Source: Microbotryomycetes sp. JL201 (Eukaryota > Basidiomycota > Microbotryomycetes). Taken from it: DNA of 64,000 nucleotides. A model generated the notes under the pieces. That model worked only from the letters and a program-made list of their open reading frames with translations. It ran no database searches and was not told the origin of the DNA. Location of the stretch: positions 50,915 through 114,914 of the forward strand of contig JAQYUZ010000052.1 in the NCBI GenBank assembly GCA_033819885.1, read 5' to 3'. Shown piece by piece: positions 22,079-31,557 of the stretch (its first letter is position 1; every line of letters starts with the position of its first letter). The position numbers and the translations under genes are program-made.

Positions 22079-24780
22079 TCACATGATACTTTTCAGGTAC
22101 TCTATCAAATGTTGAAGGATGTCTCTGCTTTCTTGACCTTCAGACATGACCATTTCCGATTGCGCCGCCTGCGTCCCTTCCTCCGACACCACTTTGTCCG
22201 GCTCTCGAGTGTTTCCAAAATCGTCTAGATCCTCCTGTTGTACGTTGATATTGTCTCTGTATTCTGACAAAACAAAAACGACGTCCGCCAACGATTTGCT
22301 CTCTCTCGACAACAACATGCGCACATGATCTCGAGCCTTTTTTTTTCAAGTATACCCCACAACCGAAAAACTTTGTCAGCCCATCCGGTCACCAAAAAAG
22401 CCTCGACCACACAAAGGACGAATGAAACGGACGACTCACTCCATCGTCCTCCATACAGATCCAAGCGATAGCGTAATCAACCAATTGTAACGAAAACAAA
22501 CCCTTGTCCAACTTTTCAATGTACAACTCGTCTTGATCCAACTCATCTCCCAATACTTGTACCGTCCTCTCGACGCCTTTTGTTACTCGTTGTTCAATCT
22601 CGTTGCGCAATTCGATCAACCTGTCAATCTTGGAGTAAGATTGTTCGACAAACTTGCTCAACAGCCGTAAGCGAGCGACAGAGTCGGAAGCGAGAGACGT
22701 CAAAAGCGACGAAATGATGGACAGGACGTGTTCGATATCGGTTGGCGTCAATCCCGTTCCTTTCTTTGCCGAGTTGCCCTGTGCGAGAAGACGATCCAAA
22801 AACAAACTTCAAACTCCAGGAACGGGAACACCAAAGAGAAAGAGCAATCGCGCACCTTGCCCATGAACGCCGCAAACAACGTCTTTAAACCCAACGCTTC
22901 CACAAACTGTTCGCACAACGGAATACCGCTTCGGCTTTGTAGGGCATAATCCAAAGTCTTGATCGCCCTAGTCTTGGAAAGCTTCTTGTCTTTGAGCATG
23001 AGGCACATGAGCTCGATACCTTCACCTTCAAGGAACGCCATTTTGACATTCGGTTCGGTCAGACTCGAGCACAATGCGTCAAACAAATTCTCCATGAATT
23101 CGGTCTCGTCACCGTCTTTCGGATCGCGCTTGCGGTACGTCTGATCAGGTCATCCAACGTCAGCCGAACAGGTCATCACGACATATTGGAAAGAGCAGGC
23201 AGGTAGAATCTACTCAAAAGACTGACCGACAACGTCTTGAGCAAAGTGTCGACATGACCCTCGTCTCCTATCCTCGACCTCGCTCGCTCAATACCCTCAA
23301 GTGGCAAGCTCAAAACGAGTGCGAGCATTTCCGCAGCATAAAACCTGTTTTGATCGTATTCGGTCGGTTTCTTATCTTGAGCCAAGCGTTTGACGAGGTA
23401 GGCAAGGTATGGCGAACTCGCATCGAGTAATGTCAGAGCCACAGAATTGTCGAGCGAGACGAGGTTCTCGATTAGACCTGGAGTATGGCGACCGTCACAA
23501 CAGGAACGGGTCAGGACGCGAAAGCTCTTTCACACAAGGCGGGCGCTGCCACTGACCCATCGTGTGAAACACGCCTGCTCGTTCAGACTCGTCCTCTTCA
23601 TTCAATCTGTCAAGTGTCGCGACAGCCAAGTCGATCAAGCCTGCCTTTCTCAAGCCTTCAACGAGCGCTTTGAGGGCGTCAATCCTGGACTGCTGGGCGT
23701 CCACGTCGCCATCTTCGTCCTCTTCTCGGTCGTCCAAACTGTCTGGATCGAGCCACTCCTCGAGCACTTCAATGACGGCCATGACGACGTCCGGGTTTTC
23801 GTGCGACATCAAGTCGGCGAGCGATTCGGTCGTATTGAGGTCAATCAAGATTGGGAATGTCAGGATTGGGTTTGTAGACAAGAGCATAAGTCCTTGGACA
23901 GCTTGAATCAGATTAAACTCGGAGTCGACAAACCTGCGCGTAGACAAACACTTTAGCCATCTCGTTCGAACGCAAATTCGTGCGCGACGACTCACTTTGT
24001 CGGATCATCCACAAACTTTGTTCTGAGCTTGCGATTTTCGTCGATTGCTTTCTCGAACGCGAGCAGTTGGCGTCTCACGCCTGGCGCATCCAGTTCACCG
24101 CCGCCTTGGTCCGCGTTCGCGTCGGCCAATTTCTCCGGGTCGTCTCCGTCCATCAGATTAAGAACTTGCTTTTGAACAGAACTGAGTCCTCCTCCGCTGA
24201 TGCCGTTTGAAAGGACCGAGTCAGCCATGAGCGCTTCTCCCCAAGTCTTGGGCGAGCATAAGGCGTCGATTCGCCACTCGACGAGTTGAACAAGCGACAA
24301 CGAGAAAGAGTTCGCTACGTTGACAGTAATCACTTACAAGAACCTTCCGTCCTCGTCTTCTTCCTGAAAGTAGTCTGCGTCGCCTCCAGGCGCAAAGTCC
24401 CTAGACGATTGAGCGTCTCGTTCGTCGTCCTCGACATCGTCGGCACCTTCAGGAACGTCCTGTATCCTGACTCGTCCTTGCTGTCCTCGTCCTGCCTGCA
24501 CTGCAGCTGAGCCGTACGCGAGGTTGGACGACGAGGACGAGGACGAGGACGCGGCTGTCGTTGCCAAAGACGAAGCAGACGACTCGTGGTCAAGCTTGAT
24601 TGACTTGTACGAGTTGACGTCAAACTTGGGTTCGACGAGCTTGCGCTTGCCGCTGTTTGATCCTGTTGCCGTTGTCGACGACGAGCCGGGAACGGCGGGC
24701 GTCTGCACACATAGAGCGTTCATCAGAAGCGTAGGTCTTGTACATATCTCGGCCAGACTCGCCTTGAAAAAGTCGCTCAT
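22079..24780 (-). CDS. CTNNBL1: Beta-catenin-like protein 1 (CTNNBL1), spliceosome-associated armadillo protein
   Basis: Armadillo-repeat protein associated with the Prp19/CDC5L spliceosome complex in animals. Exons 24780-24763, 24702-24338, 24196-23996, 23933-23557, 23477-23227, 23140-22856, 22778-22440, 22336-22079; 697 aa (human 563). Matches: RQLLAFEKAIDENRKLRTKF, NPDVVMAVIEVLEEWLD, FMENLFDALCSSLTEP, GEGIELMCLMLKDKKLSKTR, ALGLKTLFAAFMGK and the acidic LDQDELYIEKLDKGLFSLQ. The N-terminus has a nuclear-type basic patch (GKRKLVEPKF) and an acidic segment. Intron 1 (24762-24703) is a 60-nt GC-AG intron (AAG|GCGAGT) without stops and divisible by three, so retention adds 20 residues. The start at 24780 (MSDFFK) was preferred over an in-frame ATG at 24840. 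It lies 118 bp downstream of the same-strand amidohydrolase stop. Confidence 0.94.
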
Positions 24781-24898
24781 ACCGCGGCCGTCAGGGACGA
24801 GACAAAGCGAGAGGTCCGAGCGCAGAGACGATGCTTTCATATTGAATCATGTTGCAAATTGGCTCGGTTCGAGTTCAATCACGCAAAACAAATAACAG

Positions 24899-27800
24899 CT
24901 ACACATGTCTTGCCGGGAAAAGCTCGACCTTGCCGTCTGCGCGCATAGTGGCCACCGCTCGTGAGCCAAACTGGAAAGGGTCACGCTGCAGTGCAGTGCG
25001 GCATAACCATCCCTCAGCCGCCATTTTTGGAAAGGAATTGACCACATTCATCTCACCTCGTGAGCCACAAACTCGTCCAGATCTCGTCCATTTTCGCCAC
25101 TGTTGAGCTCAAATATGTCTTCAAAGTTGCTAGTGAGCCATTTGACAGCATCAGAGCGAGTGACATTGTCGCTCGAAACGCTGTTCAAGTAAGCCCATCC
25201 TGCCTCCCAGAACAAGGTCCTCGTTGTCCATTCTTCCGGAACCTGCGGGCACGAGTTTCAGTTGGACTCTTGGTTGCAGAGACAGCAAATGCCCTGAGTT
25301 GAACAAACGTACCCCTAGTCCGAGCTTGACGCCAGCGTTGTGCAAGACATTAACGGCATTTCGCTCGGAAAGCGGTGGTCCAGTCACGCTAAGAAATGGC
25401 AGCGGCACGTCAGAGCAAGACTCGTCCGCTGCGAGCTAGGCACCAACGGGCTTACGCTCGTCTCTCGTCCCAGGTTTCCGGGAACGGTCGAGGAGGACTA
25501 AGAATGACGGCAATGTCGGCACTCGCAAGCTCATGGGCGACGAGATGAGCTTCTTGTCCGCCGTGGCTGAACAATGTAGCTTTGTATCAGTACGTCGTAC
25601 GTGCGGTCCAAAATCGCTTCAGCCACGCACATGATCCACCTGAGAGGCGCCGTCGCGTTTGGTTCGCTTTCGATTTCAGTTTTGAGCCTGATCAACGTCG
25701 CCATAACATCAGCCTTCCAAGCGTTGATTACCAACGGAACTGTAAGAATGTGGAACACCCGTCAAACAGCTTGTCAAACCAAACACGGCCTTCTATGAAA
25801 GGTCTTACTTTTGCCATGTGCGGCTAACGAAAAGTAATCAGCCTTGACACGCGTCGATTCGTCCTTTTCCAATCCAGCGAGAAGCAGCCGTCTCAGCTCT
25901 GCAATCTCTGTAGAGATGCTCGGCGTCTGCGTTCCCTTATAATGTCCGATTGTGACATGCAAAGCCGCCCTCTCGCTCAAAATTGCTCCATCTTCGAGAA
26001 CATTCTTGGCGCCTGTCCGGAACGCGACAGACACGCCTCTGAAAAAACCGTTTCCCATGGGCGCTGTGATCGCTTTCGTCAGACCCATCTGGTGAGCGAT
26101 CCTGACGTGTTTGCCTTCGAGCTCAAGACCGTCAACGGCTTTGACTTGTATTTGTTGACCCCAAAATTGTTGAGTCGTGGACAACTCGCCACTGAACAAT
26201 GGATCGTAGACAGGATTGTCTGTCGTCGATTTTTCTGAAATCATTTCAGTGAGACCTATCGCCGGTCCGTACGCAAACGCCGGAGGCCACAAGCTGCCGC
26301 CTTGGAGGTCGACCCGGGGAATCGTACTGTCACCATTGTTTGCACAGTTTCCGATACATGTGATTCTGCCCTCCTGGACGAGCACATCAAAGTCGTCGTC
26401 GTGTTTACCCGTGGCAGCCACGGGCGTCAAATCTTGTAAACGACCGTGCTTGTCGTTGAGCAAAATTTCCTTGACGTTGCGAAATAGCGCACTGCTGACG
26501 GTGAGTGGCTGATCGACCTCGCTGCCGTCATCGTCCAATTCCATCGATATGACGTGCTTCGGCACAGTCGCCACCCTCGGAGCCTCGTTTATGACCGTTT
26601 CAACCATGTCTACATTGCGGACCACGTGCTGTTCATCGCAATGTGACCGGGCAAGTTGAGCGATTCCGTCGATCCAAACTTGTTTCGGCGTTGCGCCCAG
26701 TCTGAGAGGGTGTCGATCCCAAATGACAACGTCGGCATCAAAGCCCTTTTCGACTTTGCCCAACCGATGACCAAAACCTGCAACATTCGCAGGATTGACA
26801 GTCACGCTCTTGAGAGCTTGTTGCTCGTCCAGGCCGAAATGATGCGCTTGTTGAGCTTCGAACAACAAGTATCGAGAGTCGAGAACGGGATGATCAGACT
26901 TCATGATGACTGTCAAGTTGCTTTGGTCGAGGATAAACGGAGCATACTCGGTTCCGCGCCACGCCTCTCTTTTATATCGAGCTTGCGTCGCAAAGACGGC
27001 TACAGCCGGTGTGTTGTTGTATGCCGTCTTCAAAAGATCTGGGACGAGATACGCTTCGTGGGCGTGATGGAACTGTGTCCCGAGACAAGACTCGTCAGGT
27101 TCTCAAGCCCGCTCATCCAGCTCAAAGAGCGCTGAACGTACTGCAGTGATCGGAAACTGAAACTCGTGGGAATGTCGGACGAAAGCAGCCAGATCTGTCG
27201 CCTGGAGGACGTCGCGTCAACACCTGTTACGGGCTTGATCCGAAATTCGAGACGCGTCGCACCTCGTAACAATGTGTATTGACTTTGACCTTGCCCCTCA
27301 GAACGTCGACCAAAGCTTCCCATTTCAATTCGTCAGGGAATTCGCGCTCCGTAGAGGGCAGAACCTGGCCTCGTGAGTGTGCTCGTCGAACTTTGTGGCA
27401 GAACGTGTCCTGGTTCTGCTTCAATGTGCGAGCTTGCTCAAATGCCGATCGAAAGTTCCATGACAAGTCCAAACGAGTCTGCTTGTACGTTCGTTTGATG
27501 TTTTCGCCGCAAGCCATTTTCATGTGTCGCCCTGTGTCGAATGACCTTATGTCAAGTTCCGGGCGCGACACGGCGCAAACAGTCACGCCTCACACCGCGG
27601 TGGATCTCCTTTTTTCCATTCGTTACCAGGAATCGGAATGTTGAAAGGCATTTCCAACACGAGCGAGTCTGGCGTTCGCTCGCGAGTCGGACGCAGCTTG
27701 ATGACGAACGCTTGACCTCCAATGTTGTTGGCGCTGCCTGGCAATATGAGCGAAGCGACAACGCCTCCTGCGACAGTTCGTTTGAAAGCCAAGTCGTGAG

Positions 27801-28509
27801 TATTGATGCCGTCCAGTGACCGAAGGTGAGGCAGCACGGGATTTTGAACACTGTTGACATCCGAGGAGCCACTCAGCCCCGGGAAGCTGTCGACAGAGAT
27901 GTGACTGTGCATATCGACTATGCCAAAAGTGACAAAAGCGCCATGCGCGTTGTAAACGTCTTCGGCCGTCGATACCGAGGACAAATTTTTGCCCACGTCG
28001 ATGATGAGCCCCTTGTCGAGCAATACATCATGGGCGTGCAGAATGCGACGCTCTGGGTCGTCATGTCCTGTCCATACTGTTGCGTTTTTGATCAATGTTC
28101 GAGGCGTGCCCTGATGACGAGTTTCAGGCCGTGATTAACAACTTGCGACTGACGCCTAACAAGGGACACGAAATGAGGCTCATTCGAAAACGAGGCTGAC
28201 CTGAACGTATCTGTCACTCTCTGACCGTCTATCGAAATCGTTGGGTGGACCAGGGACCAAGTTGAGCCTTTCGCAACGCTGTACGAGCTCTTGCCACCCT
28301 TGGGCATCCTCGGCGTCATACTTGATGCTCAAAAATGTGAGCGGCCACGTTGACAGACCAACGCGATAGCTGCACACGACGAGCAGCGCCGTCAAACCGG
28401 CTGAGAGGGCCGTGCGCCATTTGCGAGTACCGACCGGGCCATCGCCGTCATTCGTCCATATCGAGCGATCAAATGACACGTGCTCGCTGGGTTTAGCTTG
28501 TCGGCGCAT
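24899..28509 (-). CDS. Membrane-anchored amidohydrolase-superfamily protein, 984 aa
   Basis: Predicted metal-dependent hydrolase of the fungal imidazolonepropionase/dihydroorotase-like type; substrate unknown. Exons 28509-28201, 28110-27627, 27531-27263, 27201-27142, 27072-25809, 25739-25631, 25566-25456, 25388-25313, 25242-25057, 24985-24899, all phase-consistent. Near residues 30-60 one hydrophobic helix (TALSAGLTALLVVCSYRVGL) makes it type II. The first amidohydrolase half has NATVWTGHDD, VDMHSHISV (HxH metal motif), ACGENIKRTY, HCYEATDL, FHHAHEAYL, IMKSDHPVLDSRYL and DADVVIWDRHPL. The second half repeats the fold (VLVQEGRITCIG, GGQEAHLVAHELASAD, WEAGWAYLNSV, HERDPFQFGSR). Two complete-looking halves suggest an ancient duplication, known in fungal members. 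It is divergent from the GFA gene pair. Confidence 0.88.
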
Positions 28510-28887
28510 TCAGATGGCACCGCAGCAAACGGCAACACTAGGCGCGAGCGATGCCCGATCAGCTGCGCACGGACCGCGCGGTTCGTCCTGTTTCGTGCAC
28601 ATGCCAGAATTTTGCATCTTGGCTTTACTCGGTGCACTGATTAATTTGAGGCCACCCAATCCTTTTGACTTTTGCGGCTGATGCCCGTCCTATAGCATGT
28701 GGGACGCCACAAGAGAGAAGGGTAATGACGCAGCCCGAGCCGAGCCGGGCTTCTCACTCTCTCTCTCTCTCGCGAAATCAGAAGAGTTCCCGTCGCGCTC
28801 TGTTTCTTCCTGCCAACATCGACCCTTGCTAGTTGTTGAACGTCGTCGGCTGAATCCCGCAGAGGACTCTACGCATCAATTCCAAGC
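28510..28887. promoter_or_regulatory. Divergent intergenic region with CT microsatellite
   Basis: 378 bp between the amidohydrolase (-) and the first GFA gene (+). A pure CT run (28757-28771) lies ~115 bp before the GFA ATG, a common position for pyrimidine-rich promoter or leader tracts in fungi. Confidence 0.5.
28757..28771. repeat. CT dinucleotide repeat
   Basis: About seven CT units in the leader or promoter of the first GFA-domain gene. Directly visible. Confidence 0.9.
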
Positions 28888-29448
28888 ATGTCTGACCTGC
28901 ACACGTCTCGAGGCAGCTGCCACTGCGGCGCCATCGAGTTTGAAGTCAAACACGACAGCAACGGCACACTCTGTCAATGCAGGACATGTCAAATCATCAG
29001 CTCGGATCGCAGTTTCAATCTGTCGGTCAAGATCGACAACCTCAAGGTCACGAAAGGCAACCCAACGACGTATGATGACACATCGACCGATTCGGGCAAG
29101 CCTGCTATCCGTTCATTCTGTGGAACTTGTGGAACGGCGCTGTGGACCAAGACTGCAGTGGTGCCAGACGTCTTGTTCGTCAAAGTCGGACCCCTTCACG
29201 ACGCCGAACAGGTCAAACTGGCCGCGAATATTTGTGAGTGTAATGTCAGCCCCGTATTCAGCTGGACCCGCCCTGAGCATTGCCTTTGCGGCAGACGTCG
29301 AGAGCACGATCCCGTCAATCAAAGTGCAAGTCCTCCGGCATTTATACAGTGGCACAGCTGACGAGCATTTCGTTCGCTCTCCAGTGGCGCTGAAGACAAG
29401 AATTGCAAGCACTTTGAAGGGATGGCCAAGAAACAGGTTGATGTCTGA
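28888..29448 (+). CDS. GFA/CENP-V domain protein, copy 1 (glutathione-dependent formaldehyde-activating type)
   Basis: Small zinc-binding protein of the GFA fold. Bacterial Gfa condenses formaldehyde with glutathione, but fungal paralogues mostly have untested substrates. Exons 28888-29233, 29295-29325, 29385-29448; 146 aa. Zinc ligands are visible: GSCHCGAIEF, LCQCRTCQ and SFCGTCGTALW. The pattern continues with VLFVKVGPLHD and YVESTIPSIK, ending KHFEGMAKKQVDV. Intron 2 (29326-29384) has a GC donor (AGT|GCAAGT); using the GT two bases upstream would put the last exon out of frame. It is a tandem paralogue of the gene at 30172, with the same length and intron positions. Confidence 0.92.
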
Positions 29449-30171
29449 AAGGTTTCAGAGTGATGAACCCGGATCCAGCAATTGCGCAAATCGTTGTAAT
29501 GAGACAAAGTGGATGGTTTTTGCCAGCTTTGAGATCTCTTCGGTCGATGATATGGTCGTGCTTTAGTGTAAAGCGCGGATTCGAGGTCTTGCGGAGTCGC
29601 GAGGGTGTCCTACACGTCACGTGTGGCTCCCCGACATCGTCAGGAGCTCTCCTGGGCCCCCAATCAGACAAACACTCAGTTCGGCATGTTGTCAGCCAGA
29701 GGACTGTACGTGCAGCCAAGCTCTATCAACGAAAGGACCGAGAAGGTGACGCGTCCATGGGTTCTAGCATGAGAATCGCGACATTTTGCGAGACGGAAAC
29801 TGACAAGATGCTCGAGTATTTGCAATCGCTTTCGCTGAACGCTGTCAGCTTGGCGAGGCTAGACGTATTGTGAAAAGAGCGACGTGGACATGCTCGGACT
29901 TGCTATATGTATATAGTAGCCGATGTTGCCGTGTGACGAACTTGCGCTCCGTCTGAGAGCTGGATGAACCGTCAACGTGGCATTGTTCGCCGTGTGTGCT
30001 ATATTCCACTGACTGCGCATCTTTGTGATTTGCGCACTGAAATGTTCGTCTTTGGACGGGCGATTACTTTCGAGGTACATAATCCGCTGCGACCGCCGAG
30101 TTGCCGGATGTGGGGTCCCGCGGATGATTCCAACTTGTCTCTCTCACGCTCTTGCGGTCCTTTGCCTGAAC
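29449..30171. other. Spacer between tandem GFA genes
   Basis: 723 bp. Frames on both strands (for example 29460-29873 +) have no domain. I looked for a third, decayed GFA copy and saw none. It should hold the terminator of copy 1 and promoter of copy 2. Confidence 0.5.
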
Positions 30172-30742
30172 ATGTCGCACGTGTCCGAGGCCAGTTGCTA
30201 TTGTGGCGAGATTGAATTCACGGTAGAGAATGATCTGCAAGGGACGACGTGCCAGTGCAGAAGCTGTCAAAAGTTGTGCACCGATCGCTCATTCAACGTG
30301 TCTTCTACCAAGGAAGGAGTCAAAGTGACCAAGGGCACGCCAAAAATCTTTGTCGATACGAAGACTGACAGTGGCAAGGCTGTCCATCGGGCGTTTTGTG
30401 GTAATTGCGGATCAGCATTGTGGTCGGCACCAGATTTGAAGCCGGGGGTCGTATTTGTCAAAGCCGGAACACTGCACGACGCTCGTGACGTCAAGCATGT
30501 AGCCAGTGTTTGTAAGTTCGACGTGGTCGCAGAGTGGAGACCAGCGACACAGTTCTGACCTGACGCTTTGTCACGCAGACGTCGAGAGCACTATTCCTTC
30601 GCTGAAAATGTTGGTTTGATGAAGTCATCGTACAAGAGATAAAGACTGAACAACTATACATTTCACCTGCAGTGGGCAAGGCAAGGACGTGAAACATTTT
30701 GAAGGATTCGGAGCAAAGCAAGTAGATCCACTGAGCATGTAG
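30172..30742 (+). CDS. GFA/CENP-V domain protein, copy 2
   Basis: Tandem paralogue of the gene at 28888 and the same likely fold. Exons 30172-30511, 30579-30609, 30673-30742; 146 aa, matching copy 1 in length, intron positions and phases. Ligand motifs: ASCYCGEIEF, TCQCRSCQ and AFCGNCGSALW; then VVFVKAGTLHD, YVESTIPSLK and DVKHFEGFGAKQV. Here intron 2 has a GT donor (AT|GTTGGT), unlike the GC donor of copy 1. The frame is open upstream, with another in-frame ATG at 30124 that would add a hydrophobic leader (MIPTCLSHALAVLCLN); I chose 30172 because it aligns with copy 1. Confidence 0.92.
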
Positions 30743-31557
30743 CTGCTTTCTCAAAATATACCTGTGCATAGCAATCAAGTACGTTTGAACCCCTGTCTTT
30801 TCCCATCCGGGTGTTGTTGAACCGCGTTGGCGCCGCTTTGTTTCCGTCCATCCTCGGCTTTCCTCGATGTCTTCTGCAACGTCGACACTCGTTCATCCCT
30901 TTGCAAGATCTATTCGACATGTAGACGTGCCTCTCTAGCCTGTGCGCTTCAGTCACATCGCCTACTCTAGCCTGTTTTTTCCTCTCTCGGCGTCTCGTCT
31001 CGCCCGCCTGCAGGTCAATACCTTGCATGCATTGACGTGCAAGCTGCACCAATTCCGACTTCAGACTGCATTCCTCTCCTTCTTCTTCGCCATTCGACAC
31101 CACAGCGTTCAAAAGCCTGGACTCTGTCGGCCACACGTGTCTGTACCCTTTTTCACACTTGTGGTGCAAAAGGGCTACTACACGCACTTCTCTCTCGCAG
31201 ACGTTCTTTGCTCCCGGGTTTACCTGGGGAACGCACCACTTGATTGAGGTCGTTCAGAGTCGTCTTGCCGGTTTTCCTTCTGGAAATCGTCTCTTTGGTC
31301 GGAGGAGTAGAGAGGTGACGGTACATGGGTCCAACTATGCTGTGGAAGATCAAAAACTATAAAACACGTCTTATCCACTCTTGTTGCTCTGGTTCTCTGT
31401 GAGCTGAACGAGAACTATAAAAGACGTGACATGTTTTCGTAGAGACCATCCAATTGTCTCGATGTTGAATGAAACAAAAGACAGAATTGCAACAACGTAA
31501 TGCCAGACAAGAATGAGAAGGGGCACAGAGAGAGATCAGGGACGAGTGTGCGAGAGA
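30743..31557. other. Convergent intergenic region, possible small minus-strand gene
   Basis: 815 bp between tail-to-tail genes. On the minus strand a frame from an ATG near 31326 begins MYRHLSTPPTKETISRRKTG and could splice onto frames toward 30900 containing SRLLNAVVSNGEEEGEE. The composition looks protein-like but I recognise no family and the splicing is ambiguous. Recorded as a lead, not as a gene. Confidence 0.35.

Noticed and set aside
25590-25623. 34-nt intron option in the amidohydrolase
   Set aside because: Also in frame, but far below the window's intron sizes; the donor at 25630 gives a normal intron and a better match (RWIIHGGQEAH).
29460-29873. Possible third GFA copy or small gene between the GFA paralogues
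   Set aside because: No CxC or CxxC ligand pattern on either strand.
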